Source: Pseudoalteromonas xiamenensis (lineage in GTDB: Bacteria > Pseudomonadota > Gammaproteobacteria > Enterobacterales > Alteromonadaceae). Taken from it: a stretch of 64,000 bases of DNA. The position numbers and the translations under genes are program-made. Under the pieces are notes generated by a model. That model saw only the letters and a list, made by a program, of their open reading frames with translations, made no database searches and was not told the origin of the DNA. Positions 34,232 through 43,721 of the stretch are shown here, one piece after another. The stretch lies in NCBI RefSeq assembly GCF_042431545.1, contig NZ_JBHLYX010000014.1; one strand, 5' to 3'. The stretch's first letter is position 1, and the number at the start of each line of letters is the position of its first letter.

Positions 34232-35047
34232 ATGTCGAACTATGTTCAAAATACACGGACGTATGAAAAGTGGAATAAAGAAGGTCGTGGGCAAGGTCAA
34301 AAAGAGACCTATAAGCCTTGGCTTACTGTTTTTGACGTGCCTTCTGAAGGAAGAAGTCACCGTATCCCATCATTCAAGCTCATGCGAGAAATTACCGCTT
34401 TTTCAGATCTTGAAGCCGCTAGAGTTTATCAACTTGAAAATGATTGCTCAGTCATTGATTACAACGAGCAATATCCTCTCAATCGCGATAGAACACTAGC
34501 TATTGCGAACAGACCTGAGTTTGCGTTTACTCATCCAAGAATAAGAGAATTTCCTATCGTAATGACAACGGACTTTGTAGTTCATTACGCCGATCGTATC
34601 GAAGCGGAGCAAATAAAGCCCACATCAAAGCTTGATAACGACAGAGTTTTAGAAAAGCTCAAAATTGAGCAAGCCTATTGGGAAGAGCAAGGCATTAAAT
34701 TCCTTATTAAAACAGAGAAGGACTTTCCGCTTGATCTGAGGAAGAACCTGCAATGGCTTCATCAACCAAAATGGTACCAAACACCTGATCATTTATTGCG
34801 TGCGTTTGCAGCGGAGTTTATGGAACTCTTCACGCGATACCCAAATGATCGGCTCGCCGATATTGCCGAGTACTTAGAGCTTAATACCAAACTGGCTAGG
34901 TTACAGGAAGGTAATGGCTTGATGCTTTTGCGTCAGCTGTTTGCTAAGCACTATCTTACTTTTGACTTAATGATTTACTTCACTCGACTCAAAGGTCGAG
35001 ATATATCATTCAATACAGGCAAAGTTATGCAGGGACGAGTTAGCTAA
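34232..35047 (+). CDS. tnsA: TnsA transposon endonuclease
   Basis: A 271-residue protein (Tn7 TnsA: 273) that cuts the 5' strands at the element ends, giving cut-and-paste movement with TnsB. The restriction-like active site is visible: Glu near residue 59 (SDLEAARVY), Asp near 113 (MTTDFVVHY) and Lys near 128 (EQIKP), close to Tn7 E63, D114 and K132. It overlaps tnsB by 1 base (TAATG), so the two are co-translated. Confidence 0.93.
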   Translation: MSNYVQNTRTYEKWNKEGRGQGQKETYKPWLTVFDVPSEGRSHRIPSFKLMREITAFSDLEAARVYQLENDCSVIDYNEQYPLNRDRTLAIANRPEFAFTHPRIREFPIVMTTDFVVHYADRIEAEQIKPTSKLDNDRVLEKLKIEQAYWEEQGIKFLIKTEKDFPLDLRKNLQWLHQPKWYQTPDHLLRAFAAEFMELFTRYPNDRLADIAEYLELNTKLARLQEGNGLMLLRQLFAKHYLTFDLMIYFTRLKGRDISFNTGKVMQGRVS

Positions 35048-37128
35048 TGTTCCAGATTAATGATGTTTTTAAGATGGATGACACGTTGTATCGAGTACTC
35101 GCTTTGCCTATCGATCATGTTGTCTTATTTAATATGGATGACCAAGGAGCAATGCCCGAAATACATAAGCGGAATTGCTTGGAGGAAATGGCATATGATG
35201 CTGACTTAATCCGTGCTGAAGATCCATTTCTTGAGCACGTCGCTGCGGCAGAGTTTGCTTCAGATAGTGATAAAGCTATACGCGATCAAAGATTTAGTGT
35301 GATTCAAAAGATTGTTGAAGATCCTGAATTTTACATTTCATCTCGCAGGAAAGAGTTATTTAAAGACGCTAAGTCTAAATTTAATAAGCAAGCGAAATTC
35401 CTATGGCAGATCTGTCGTTTATATTGGCGAAAAGGTCTCGTGCCTAATGCGCTAATCGGTAAATACTGTAACAGCGGGGCAAGTGGTAAGACGAGAAATT
35501 GCAATAAACCACGAGTTTGGAGGGGGAAGGAAGGTACTGGTGATGAGAAACCTATCGCAGCAGTGACACCTCGAACCCGAGAACATTTTGACACAGTTAT
35601 AAAAAGGCACTATTTGGCGCAGCGGAAAACATTCGCGCAAACGTACTTAAAATTACAAGCGCTATACCAAACGCTTTACCGCGATATTGCTGACGAGGAT
35701 ATTCCTACAATTAATCAGCTTCGCCAGCACTATGAAATGACTTATATTGAAGTCGAGGTGCTCAAACAGCGTATTGATAAGCACAAATATGAAAAGGATG
35801 TTAAAGCTAAAAGTTCGACTGTTAACACTGAAGTTAACGGTCCAGCCGACATATTTGGTACCGATGCAACCAGAGCAAAAATTCACCTCGTTTCAAAAAA
35901 GGATCGTTCGTTAATTGTAGGTAAACCCACGCTCATCCTAGTAAAGGATGTTTTTTCTCGAATGGTAATGGGGTGGTATCTCGGATTTGAAAATCCCTCT
36001 TATTATTCTAATGTGCTGGCGTTTGCGTCGGCAATTTCCGATAAAGTCAGTGAATATACCGAAGCAGGATTTGAAACGGTGCCTGATGGTTTATTGCCTG
36101 TGGCCATATGCCAGAAAATTTCCGGTGATAAAGGGGAGCTTTATACTCACCGTGGAGAAACTTTAAGAAAAAATTTTGGTGTTACTTTCACCACGTCGAG
36201 AAGTTATGGCTCTGATGCGAATGGCATTATTGAAAGAGCATTACAAAGCGTCGAGAAAAGTTTTGAACATGATCTGCCTGGAATTGCTCAACCGCCAAAA
36301 GCTAAGAAACAAGGCGGCAAAGACAGTCGCTTGGTTGCAAACGTGACTATTGAAGAACTCAGAGAATATGTGCTTGAAGAGATCTTGCTTCACAATCAAT
36401 TTGCGGATTTATCGAATAGCTATGACCGTGATGATGACATGCCAACAGGCTTACCACTTACACCAATTTCGCTGTGGCGATGGGGTATAAAAAATCGCAT
36501 GGGGACTGTAAGAACCGTCTCAAAGAAAAATTTCTTGTTGACTATGTTACCCCGTGGAATGGCTACTGCGTCAGTGAAGGGCTTTTGTTTTGAAGGATTG
36601 TACTTTTGGAGCGAGCGTCTTGAAGAATTAGGATTTTTTGAAAAAAACCGCACAATTGCACCATACGACCAACTTGAGTGCATCTTTGATCCTTCCTCTA
36701 TGAATAACCTTATGGTGATTCTACCAGGTAAAAAGCCTGAATTTGTTCAGTGCTATTTATCTGATCGAAGTCGATATTATCGTGACTGTTCATTGCAAGA
36801 GGTTAAGGTTTTGCAGCGTGCCAACAGGAAAACCGACGAGAAAACCAAAAAGGAACACAATAACGCTCTCATTATTAGAGAAATACGCAAAGATGAATTT
36901 ATCAAGGAATTGAAGCGGAAAAAACCGCACAGCCACCTTAAATCTGACGCTGAAAGGCTAAGAGACATTCCCGAAAATCGCAAAGCAGAACTCGCTGAAG
37001 AGCGTAGCGAAAGAATGCAAGGCGGTAGCATATTTGAGCCAGTTGAGGGCTCAAAACACCAAGAGCATCAGGATGATGCTTTATATAACCCAGAAGTAGC
37101 TGAGCTACTTAAAAACAAAAGGAATTGA
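35047..37128 (+). CDS. tnsB: TnsB DDE transposase
   Basis: A 693-residue DDE integrase-type transposase that binds the end sites and joins 3' ends to target DNA. The triad can be placed: Asp273 in FGTDATRAKIHL, Asp301 in LVKDVFSRMVMG, Glu near 396 in ANGIIERALQS. The C-terminal tail is acidic and contacts TnsC in the family. Its ligands are presumably the AATAAAG-type repeats at 24707-24761 and 41881-42026. Confidence 0.95.
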   Translation: MFQINDVFKMDDTLYRVLALPIDHVVLFNMDDQGAMPEIHKRNCLEEMAYDADLIRAEDPFLEHVAAAEFASDSDKAIRDQRFSVIQKIVEDPEFYISSRRKELFKDAKSKFNKQAKFLWQICRLYWRKGLVPNALIGKYCNSGASGKTRNCNKPRVWRGKEGTGDEKPIAAVTPRTREHFDTVIKRHYLAQRKTFAQTYLKLQALYQTLYRDIADEDIPTINQLRQHYEMTYIEVEVLKQRIDKHKYEKDVKAKSSTVNTEVNGPADIFGTDATRAKIHLVSKKDRSLIVGKPTLILVKDVFSRMVMGWYLGFENPSYYSNVLAFASAISDKVSEYTEAGFETVPDGLLPVAICQKISGDKGELYTHRGETLRKNFGVTFTTSRSYGSDANGIIERALQSVEKSFEHDLPGIAQPPKAKKQGGKDSRLVANVTIEELREYVLEEILLHNQFADLSNSYDRDDDMPTGLPLTPISLWRWGIKNRMGTVRTVSKKNFLLTMLPRGMATASVKGFCFEGLYFWSERLEELGFFEKNRTIAPYDQLECIFDPSSMNNLMVILPGKKPEFVQCYLSDRSRYYRDCSLQEVKVLQRANRKTDEKTKKEHNNALIIREIRKDEFIKELKRKKPHSHLKSDAERLRDIPENRKAELAEERSERMQGGSIFEPVEGSKHQEHQDDALYNPEVAELLKNKRN

Positions 37129-37132
37129 TGTT

Positions 37133-38701
37133 ATGCACCAAACCGATTTAATACCCAATGTGGGCAGTCACTGGCAAGAGCTGCCAAAAGCCCAGTATCA
37201 AATGGACTTATTGCAAGTCTATCAAGGCAATGAGTTGATTGAAGCATTGCCTAAACTGACTAGTGTGTCGGACATGTTAGATCGTCTGATAGGTCCTGAT
37301 AAGGACTATGGCTCATTTGAAAATCTATCAACGCATGAGCGAGCGCAGTATCTTGTGTCGATGTTGCAAGATTTTTTCTATCCAACAGAGCAACACTTTG
37401 AACTAGCTTACAAAATCGATTTGATGATTCGCCAAGGTTACCGCACGCGTAATATTTCAGATGTTCCCTGTATGGAGCAACGAAGTGGTAAAGCGAACCT
37501 GCTTTTCGTTAAGGGCTCTGCTGGTGAGGGAAAAAGTAAAGCGCTGTCTAGGGTATTGCGTTTGTATGACCAAGTCGTCGTACATCAGAAACTTAATAAA
37601 GCGCAGGTCGTATATGTGGCCATGGATTGCCCAGTTGACCCTAGCTTGAAGTCGATATGTTATGCATTGTTCGAAAGTTTACAGCGTGTTAGTAAAACTG
37701 ATGTCATGAGCAATGCATTTCGTAAGAGAAGTGAACCAGAGCTAAAGTTTGCAGCAAAGTCGGCCTTGGATCTCTTCCATGTGGGGTTAATTGTGATCGA
37801 CAACATCGAGAATCTGTTCTTGTCGAAGAACGACCCACTCAAATTGATAAGCGAGATCATTTCGTTATCTGCAACTACAAGCGTTCCTATTTTACTATGT
37901 GGTAGTGCTGAGTCTGAAAACTTATTCAAGAGCCATGCGAAGGTTACCTTTGATGTGCTGGGAGCCGGCGTTATGGACTGGAAACTTTTGCCACTCACAC
38001 ATAGTGAGAGAGAAGGTAATGAAGTTTCATTTGAAAACTGGGACGCATTTGCTTCAGAGCTCTGGAGGTATCAGGTCGTTAATCAGCGAAAACACCAGAT
38101 CCCCGATGACTTTAAAAACACGTTGTTTGAGCTTTCTCAGGGGATCCCAAAGCTAGCAATTAGTTTGTTTATGGCGACACAGTTAACAGCTCTCTACACT
38201 CAGAAAGAAGCAGTAACTACGGCCCTGCTTGAACAGGTTGAAAAAAAGGAGTTTGGTTTGATACGGAGCCAAATGCAAGCGTTGAAAAACAACGACGAAA
38301 CAGCGTTGAGGTCTTTTGAAGGGTTACAGCTTCCTTCGGTCGCTTCTTTAATGTTTAAGCTACAGAAAGAAGCAGAAGTGAAAAAGCATAAAAATGACAA
38401 CTCGAAGCGATCACAGTTATTCAATGCACTGCTAGAACAATCGGTTAAGGCGGATATTGCTAGACAAGCTTCAAACGCTATTTTTAAACAGTTTCCTGAC
38501 ATTTCCGTTGGTGAGGCAGTAGAAAAAGCAGTTACTTGGTTGAATGACAATAAAGAGCAAGTCATTGAAGGGCGTGAGCTTAATCGGCAAATCACTAAGC
38601 GAAAAGTTAATGATAACGATCGTAATGAAATAGAAGCTGCATTGTCCGAAGCATCTAAAGGCCGCAATGATGTTGACGATAGCTGGTTTAACGAGTGGTA
38701 G
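37133..38701 (+). CDS. tnsC: TnsC AAA+ transposition regulator
   Basis: A 522-residue AAA+ ATPase that links TnsA/B to the target-site protein and enforces target immunity. Walker A GSAGEGKSK is near residue 128 and Walker B LIVIDNIENLF near residue 218. Length is near that of Tn7 TnsC (555). It begins 4 bases after tnsB. Confidence 0.93.
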   Translation: MHQTDLIPNVGSHWQELPKAQYQMDLLQVYQGNELIEALPKLTSVSDMLDRLIGPDKDYGSFENLSTHERAQYLVSMLQDFFYPTEQHFELAYKIDLMIRQGYRTRNISDVPCMEQRSGKANLLFVKGSAGEGKSKALSRVLRLYDQVVVHQKLNKAQVVYVAMDCPVDPSLKSICYALFESLQRVSKTDVMSNAFRKRSEPELKFAAKSALDLFHVGLIVIDNIENLFLSKNDPLKLISEIISLSATTSVPILLCGSAESENLFKSHAKVTFDVLGAGVMDWKLLPLTHSEREGNEVSFENWDAFASELWRYQVVNQRKHQIPDDFKNTLFELSQGIPKLAISLFMATQLTALYTQKEAVTTALLEQVEKKEFGLIRSQMQALKNNDETALRSFEGLQLPSVASLMFKLQKEAEVKKHKNDNSKRSQLFNALLEQSVKADIARQASNAIFKQFPDISVGEAVEKAVTWLNDNKEQVIEGRELNRQITKRKVNDNDRNEIEAALSEASKGRNDVDDSWFNEW

Positions 38702-38707
38702 CCGGTA

Positions 38708-40192
38708 ATGCTCAACTTCCCCTATCCATATGAAGATGAGCTAGTTTACAGTGTCTTAGCGCGCGCAAGTGCGCACTTTTGTAGCTTCAGCCACAAAGGC
38801 TGGCTGGAGCTAACATTAAAAAATCGATGTGCAATTGCAACGATTGAATTCCCTTCTCATTTAGATGAATTGGCCAAACTGTTCTTTTTGGGCCACGTAT
38901 CTGCGACTCAGCTTATTTACCAAAACACATTGTTCCCGCTTTATGCCCCATTTATCCCTGAGGCCAAAAGAAATGCTTGTATTGAATGGATGAGGGGAAA
39001 AGCTAACGGAGGCCCTCACTTAGCCACAGGATGGGCTGCGAGCAGAATCCCAAAAGTAAATACTATTCGGTATTGCCCAATGTGTCTTAACGAACAAAAA
39101 GAGTCATATTGGCAACGTAAACATCAAGTCGTTGGTTTATCTACGTGTGAAAAGCACAACTGCCACTTGGACTCGCTAGATCACTTCAATCATAAGCGGC
39201 ATCGTCATGAGTTTTATCCGGCATCACGCCATCTACAGTCATATGCAATCACGCTGGAGAAAAATGCTATTGATGAGCGACTTGACTCAGTAATTGAAAC
39301 ACTACTGGATAGACCGGAGTTTCCATCTGCTTCCTTCCAGCAGTGGACGAATTTTTATCATCATCTCATAGAAGATTGTCGCTGTAATAAAGGTAAATAT
39401 TGCTGCTATGACGCGCTAAAGGAACGAGTGTTAGCCAAATGGCCAAAATCTTGGTTACTTGATAACAACCTGTTCGATTTTTCAAATGAGAATAGCTGGC
39501 TACATTGCATTTCTAGGAAGCATAGGAAGTCCTTTTCGTATCTCGAACACATCGTTTTACTGACCTCACTTTATGACCATCCATTGGATATTAACGAGGT
39601 GCTGCACGAAGTAAGTGATGTGAAGGAAAATTCAAAATACAACCAGCCACCCCAAGCTGTTTTTCAGCCTTCAGAAGCGACTGATAGAGCCAAAAGTAAT
39701 TGGTTAACAAGCGTTATTAAAATTGGCGCAAAGCGCTCTAGAAAGCGACTGGGTGGGCTTTATATGTGGCTATATCGCAATCACCACGATTGGTTAGTAA
39801 ACGTAAATCAAAGGTACAAGCGAGACATAAATAACAAAACTCACAGAGTGTCTTGGGATGCACGTGATTTATCAACTGTGAAGCAACTCATTAGCATTAG
39901 AAATGAAGCTGAACTCGATATCAATCTACCCCGCCAATCAAAGCTTTGGTTTATCCAACAGTTAAGCAACAAAGCAACCGTAGAGAAGAAACTAGCTAAA
40001 TTACCGCTTACAAGTATGTTTTTGGAGCGGTACCAAGAAACCGTTGAGGAATATCAGATTCGCCGGCTCACTCGAAGACTATTGGAATACAGCCCAAGAA
40101 AGCCAGCAGAATGGCGACTTCTCCGTGAATCTGGCTTGAGTGAAGAGCGGATTACTGCTCAAGCAAAAGAATTTATTAAGCGTATTTTGTGA
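38708..40192 (+). CDS. tnsD: TniQ/TnsD target-selector for attTn7
   Basis: A 494-residue TniQ-family protein. The zinc-binding segment begins with CPMC near residue 123 and continues to STCEKHNCHL near 146. TnsD reads the conserved 3' end of glmS; the exact placement of this element 23 bases after glmS supports TnsD function for this protein. It is similar in size to Tn7 TnsD (508). It begins 6 bases after tnsC. No TnsE gene follows. Confidence 0.92.
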   Translation: MLNFPYPYEDELVYSVLARASAHFCSFSHKGWLELTLKNRCAIATIEFPSHLDELAKLFFLGHVSATQLIYQNTLFPLYAPFIPEAKRNACIEWMRGKANGGPHLATGWAASRIPKVNTIRYCPMCLNEQKESYWQRKHQVVGLSTCEKHNCHLDSLDHFNHKRHRHEFYPASRHLQSYAITLEKNAIDERLDSVIETLLDRPEFPSASFQQWTNFYHHLIEDCRCNKGKYCCYDALKERVLAKWPKSWLLDNNLFDFSNENSWLHCISRKHRKSFSYLEHIVLLTSLYDHPLDINEVLHEVSDVKENSKYNQPPQAVFQPSEATDRAKSNWLTSVIKIGAKRSRKRLGGLYMWLYRNHHDWLVNVNQRYKRDINNKTHRVSWDARDLSTVKQLISIRNEAELDINLPRQSKLWFIQQLSNKATVEKKLAKLPLTSMFLERYQETVEEYQIRRLTRRLLEYSPRKPAEWRLLRESGLSEERITAQAKEFIKRIL

Positions 40193-40205
40193 TGGAGTGT
40201 TGAAC

Positions 40206-40436
40206 GTGAATGTATATGAAATTGAATTAAGATTTTGTGTCGGGGAACGCTCATTATCTATGGATGACATTGACGATAAGTTGTATGAAGCAGGATTCGG
40301 GGATGCATTGGTTGGTCATGGTGGTGAGGGAAAGGTCAGTATTACGTTAAGCCGCACGGCTGCCAGAGAAAGTGAATTAATCAACAGAGTACAAGCGTTG
40401 ATAGAGAACATATTCCCTCAAGTGATTTGGTTGTAG
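40206..40436 (+). CDS. Small unknown protein downstream of tnsD, 76 aa
   Basis: GTG at 40206 is chosen because GGAG lies 8 bases upstream; the frame also opens earlier inside tnsD. The protein has an alpha-beta pattern (VYEIELRFCVGER, DDIDDKLYEAGFGDALVGHGG) similar to small proteins found next to nucleases, with no catalytic motif I can name. It is in the same direction and close behind tnsD, so it is likely in the tns operon. Confidence 0.6.
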   Translation: MNVYEIELRFCVGERSLSMDDIDDKLYEAGFGDALVGHGGEGKVSITLSRTAARESELINRVQALIENIFPQVIWL

Positions 40437-40473
40437 TAATAGATGTATAAACGAAAACTTTATAGGGGATGCC

Positions 40474-41073
40474 ATGGGTATTGAATGTAACGATATGACG
40501 TTAGATGTTATGCGGCAATCATATGATTTCATGATGATTGTAGACATAGAGCACACTTGCACCCATGATGGCTCTATACCACCCGAAGAGCGAGAAATAA
40601 TAGAGTTCGGCGCAGTCGTTGTCGACATAAAATCCTTAGAAATCATTGACGAGTTTAGTGCTTTAGTAAAGCCACAAAGGCACCCCAAAATCAGCAATTT
40701 CTGTAGTCAATTAACAGGAATAACTCAGTCAGAGTTAGATAACTCGAATAATTTTAAAACTGTTTTTTCAGAATTTTTGAACTGGTACCCAATGACCTCA
40801 AAAGTGCTATTCGCAACCTGGGGAAGCTACGATTTAGTTCAAATAAATATCGATTGTGTGTCTCACAATTTGCCGCTTTTTTCGCCCGACGCTGTGTTGA
40901 ATCTGAAAAAGACATTTAAAAAAGTTAACAAATTGAAAAAGCCCGTTGGTCTACATAAGGCACTGGAATTATGTCAGTGTAAAAATAACGGTAAGCCCCA
41001 TCGAGCCCTTGATGATGCGCGGAACACCGTACAGTTACTGCCGTTTATTTTCAGCAATACAAAGCCTTTATAG
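40474..41073 (+). CDS. DEDDh 3'-5' exonuclease (ERI1/KapD-like)
   Basis: A 199-residue exonuclease. The DEDDh residues are visible: IVDIEHTC (D and E, motif Exo I), FATWGSYDLVQ (Exo II Asp) and PHRALDDARNT (Exo III His and Asp). This subgroup trims RNA or single-stranded DNA. It is part of the transposon cargo behind tnsD; a role in defence or in tidying transposition intermediates is possible but unsupported. Confidence 0.85.
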   Translation: MGIECNDMTLDVMRQSYDFMMIVDIEHTCTHDGSIPPEEREIIEFGAVVVDIKSLEIIDEFSALVKPQRHPKISNFCSQLTGITQSELDNSNNFKTVFSEFLNWYPMTSKVLFATWGSYDLVQINIDCVSHNLPLFSPDAVLNLKKTFKKVNKLKKPVGLHKALELCQCKNNGKPHRALDDARNTVQLLPFIFSNTKPL

Positions 41074-41276
41074 ATAAGGTTTGATTTACTTGGCTTTCAT
41101 AAGCGAACGCGAAATTCATCGTAGGTTAAATATGAATCTCGCCGCAATGTTTTTCAACTTACCGATTATTATGGAAAAAATAATGAATTACGTGGTATTG
41201 AGTTACATAATTTGGTAAAAACATACCTTTCATCTTAGAAAGCTTTTTATATCAATTGGTTAAGTTTGGAGATGTT

Positions 41277-41831
41277 TTGAGTAAAAGAATTTTAGGTTTG
41301 TACGGAATTATTGGAACTATTGTTTCATTGTTGTTTTTGGGCTTTCTTTGTTATTTTAACTGGAACGTATTTACTGTTTCAGACGATGCTGAAATAACAG
41401 AGCACGTTAAATTCATGATTGCATTCATTAACATTGTTTGTATTGTGATTATTACATTGCCCTATTTGACAAAAATATCTGAGAATGTGTCAAACGATAA
41501 AATGAAAGAGTTTCTGGATCTTCCTGAAAAAGACTCTAAATTTACGTTTACGACAATTTCAAGCTTTTTAAGTGATCAAGCATTGGCTTCGTTTTTAGCA
41601 ACAGTATTAATTTTTACTGGTAAGGAAGCGTTGGAAGCGTATGGAGGAATCGCAACTGCAATCTATGTGGCATTACTATTTGGTACCGCAATAGTTCTTG
41701 GTGCTGTTTCCCTCATCAGATTTATAACTCATTTTACTAAGTACCATGGAGCGTTCTATGCGCTTGCATCGGCTTTATCTGCTGGTGTTATGTTTGCCTT
41801 TTTTAATGTCGGCCTCAAAATGGCAGCATAA
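41277..41831 (+). CDS. Membrane protein, transposon left-end cargo
   Basis: TTG at 41277 is preferred because GGAG lies 5 bases upstream; the frame opens at another TTG at 41256. The 184-residue product has about five hydrophobic segments (IIGTIVSLLFLGFLCYF; MIAFINIVCIVIITL; ASFLATVLIF; AIYVALLFGTAIVLGA; ALASALSAGVMFAFF). No family is recognised. It sits next to the left end of the transposon. Confidence 0.6.
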   Translation: MSKRILGLYGIIGTIVSLLFLGFLCYFNWNVFTVSDDAEITEHVKFMIAFINIVCIVIITLPYLTKISENVSNDKMKEFLDLPEKDSKFTFTTISSFLSDQALASFLATVLIFTGKEALEAYGGIATAIYVALLFGTAIVLGAVSLIRFITHFTKYHGAFYALASALSAGVMFAFFNVGLKMAA

Positions 41832-41839
41832 ACGGCGGT

Positions 41840-41878
41840 AAGCCAAGTTCTTTTTTTAAAGACAGGTCGCTTGGCTTA
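41840..41878 (+). terminator. Hairpin after the left-end membrane protein gene
   Basis: TAAGCCAAG (41840-41848) pairs with CTTGGCTTA (41870-41878) around a 21-base loop. It is a weak or bidirectional terminator at the inner edge of the transposon left end. Confidence 0.5.
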
Positions 41879-41880
41879 TT

Positions 41881-42037
41881 GTTTCCAACTTTGATTGATA
41901 AACATTTGGTAATTTCTGTTCACTCAAATGCTAGCGCTATTTTTGTTTCCGACTTTCCTCTAACCGAGTAGTTCGTTACGAACCATAACTCAGGGTTCAA
42001 AGAGGATTTTTGTTTCCAACTTTATTCAACATCTACA
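41881..42037 (-). repeat. Left end: terminal repeat and three spaced TnsB-type sites
   Basis: Inverted sites GTTTCCAACTTTGAT (41881-41895), GTTTCCGACTTTCCT (41945-41959) and GTTTCCAACTTTATT (42012-42026) are spaced 64 and 67 bases apart. The outermost is 11 bases from the tip at 42037, the same offset as at the right end. Confidence 0.92.
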
Positions 42038-42042
42038 GTAAA
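42038..42042. repeat. Distal copy of 5-bp target duplication GTAAA
   Basis: Identical to 24691-24695, on the opposite side of the transposon. Confidence 0.93.
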
Positions 42043-42053
42043 TTTGTGGGTGA

Positions 42054-42107
42054 ACAATAAAGTTTCACCCCATACAATAAAGTATCATCCCAAACAATAA
42101 AGTTTCA
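42054..42107 (+). repeat. Three direct TnsB-type repeats of the second island
   Basis: ACAATAAAGTTTCA (42054-42067), ACAATAAAGTATCA (42074-42087) and ACAATAAAGTTTCA (42094-42107) repeat with exactly 20-base period. Only the AATAAAG core is shared with the first transposon, suggesting a different TnsB specificity. Confidence 0.9.
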
Positions 42108-42207
42108 TACTAATTTGTTTTTCTCGCTACTTTGCTTTATCAAGTCTTGGGCCTTTTTCTGAATCCAACTAGAATCCAAGTTTGTTGTATACACGGAAGG
42201 ATTTATT

Positions 42208-43167
42208 TTGGAAGCGCTTTATATTGTTGGAAACGGTTTTGATTTGCATCATGATTTACCCACAACTTACGTTGGTTTTAGTGAGTATTTGAAAAGCAAG
42301 AACCCCTCTATTTTTGACATATTAGCTCATGTCATCTCTTACCCCATTACCGATGATGATCTATGGAGTCATTTTGAGGAAAATCTTTCATTTATTGATA
42401 TTAGTTATTTAGAGGACCATATAAGTGAATACATACCCAGCCCATCCAGCGATGACTATGATAGAGATATGGATGCTTGTGTCCTTGAAGCTCAGAGGGT
42501 AGTTGGTTATTTGACACATGAGCTACGAAATGAGTTCGCAGAATACATCCGTAAAGCTGATTCATACCAGGTGGATACTGATTTTTTATTAACCTTAGAT
42601 TTAGATGCCTTTTTCATCAGTTTTAACTTTACCCGAACACTTGAAAAGCAATATGGCGTCTCTGCCGAAAATATTTTGTATATGCATGGTACTTATGATG
42701 ACAAAGAAAATATAGTCTTGGGACATGCTGTTGATCCAAGTACATTTATAGAAGAGAAAGATGACCAGAGCCCACCTGAAGGTTTAACTTCTGAACAGTT
42801 GGAACAATGGAATGAAGAGATGTCTAATCAGTATGTACCATTTCTTGATGAAGCTAGAGAAGAGTTGTCTTCTTATTATGGCAGATCTTTTAAAAATTCT
42901 AGCGAAATCATTGAAACTAACTCGAGCACTTTTAACAGATTAGGAGAAGTAAGGCATATTTTTATTCTAGGTCACTCAATGTCAGATGTAGATATTGAGT
43001 ATTTTGAAGTTATTAAAGAGCATGCTTCCCAACATTGCCAATGGAATGTTTCTTACTATGGTGAAAAAGAGAAAGCAAAAATCGAGGACATATTGTTGGG
43101 GCTGGGTATATCTGAACAAAACTATACCTTGATTGAACTGACATCTTTGCTGTCTAAACCAGAATAA
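42208..43167 (+). CDS. AbiH-family phage abortive-infection protein
   Basis: A 319-residue protein starting LYIVGNGFDLHHDLPTTY, the signature of AbiH proteins, with a later HGTYDDKENIVLGHAVD and FILGHSMSDVDIEYF typical of the family. AbiH proteins confer phage resistance by an unknown mechanism. The start is a TTG with GGAAGG 7 bases upstream; no better ATG exists. It is the first gene inside the second island, transcribed toward the methyltransferase operon. Confidence 0.88.
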   Translation: MEALYIVGNGFDLHHDLPTTYVGFSEYLKSKNPSIFDILAHVISYPITDDDLWSHFEENLSFIDISYLEDHISEYIPSPSSDDYDRDMDACVLEAQRVVGYLTHELRNEFAEYIRKADSYQVDTDFLLTLDLDAFFISFNFTRTLEKQYGVSAENILYMHGTYDDKENIVLGHAVDPSTFIEEKDDQSPPEGLTSEQLEQWNEEMSNQYVPFLDEAREELSSYYGRSFKNSSEIIETNSSTFNRLGEVRHIFILGHSMSDVDIEYFEVIKEHASQHCQWNVSYYGEKEKAKIEDILLGLGISEQNYTLIELTSLLSKPE

Positions 43168-43721
43168 GTATTTCGCTAATTAGATATATGGACTTTTACT
43201 AAGCACTAAACAACTCGTTTGCATATACATTCCCAAATCAGCTATGCTGAAATTTCAATCAGTTATAGCGGTATATTATGTCTAGGAAACTAGTGGCGAT
43301 TCAGAACATCAAAACGAAGGCTATTTCTTATTAGAGGTGGATACCTCTGATGGTAGAGCTTCCATCGCCACCAAAGTCATCTCAGCGCGAGCATTAGCGC
43401 CAAAAGGCAAGTTACGAGACTTTATACCTGAGATAGAAAGAAGATTGCTCAGCAACTAATTCAGTTGGCCAAAGAAATACTTTGATGCACTGGTTGGTGA
43501 AGGCAATCACAAGAGTTTGTCGCATCAGCCTTCAAAGAACAAGGGGGAGGTTGAGTGATGAAGAGATTATTGCTTGGAGCGAGAGGTTTTCAAATAAGTT
43601 TAAATTTATGTTACTGTGAAAGGTTTTCATATTGTGTTATGAGATATTTTGAGTAACATACCTGGAATTTTTTGCAGTTCTTGACTAAAAAGTTAAGAGG
43701 GCTTTTAGAGTGGTATTTTAA
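43168..43721. other. Gap with gene remnant before methyltransferase
   Basis: The 555 bases between AbiH and the methyltransferase gene have no intact gene. A remnant is described separately. The last 100 bases are AT-rich and presumably carry the promoter of the methyltransferase operon. Confidence 0.5.
43316..43459 (+). pseudogene. Remnant of a coding sequence, family unknown
   Basis: A frame without its own start reads EGYFLLEVDTSDGRAS, KVISARALAPKGKLRDF and IPEIERRLLSN before a stop, a protein-like composition ending abruptly. Sequence after it reads on in another frame (KYFDALVGEGNHKSL). This looks like a degraded gene with frameshifts. I cannot name the family. Confidence 0.3.

Larger units (their letters stand above)
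24696..42037. mobile_element. Complete Tn7-like transposon in attTn7, 17.3 kb
   Basis: The element starts TGTAGATTC at 24696 and ends ATCTACA at 42037. The outer 26 bases of each end are inverted repeats with only 2 mismatches, flanked by the 5-bp direct repeat GTAAA. The right end (next to glmS) has three AATAAAG-type sites spaced exactly 20 bases apart; the left end has three inverted sites about 65 bases apart, matching Tn7 architecture. It encodes TnsA, TnsB, TnsC and a TniQ/TnsD but no TnsE and no Cas genes. The cargo is a type I restriction-modification operon, an exonuclease, and two small proteins. All genes appear intact, so it is probably active or recently acquired. Confidence 0.95.

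Noticed and set aside
38200..38715. 171-codon minus-strand frame inside tnsC
   Set aside because: Antisense to TnsC with Ser/Leu-rich shadow composition.
24696..42037. CRISPR-associated transposon
   Set aside because: The element has TnsABC and TniQ but no Cas effector or repeats; its site at glmS and zinc-finger TniQ fit ordinary TnsD targeting.
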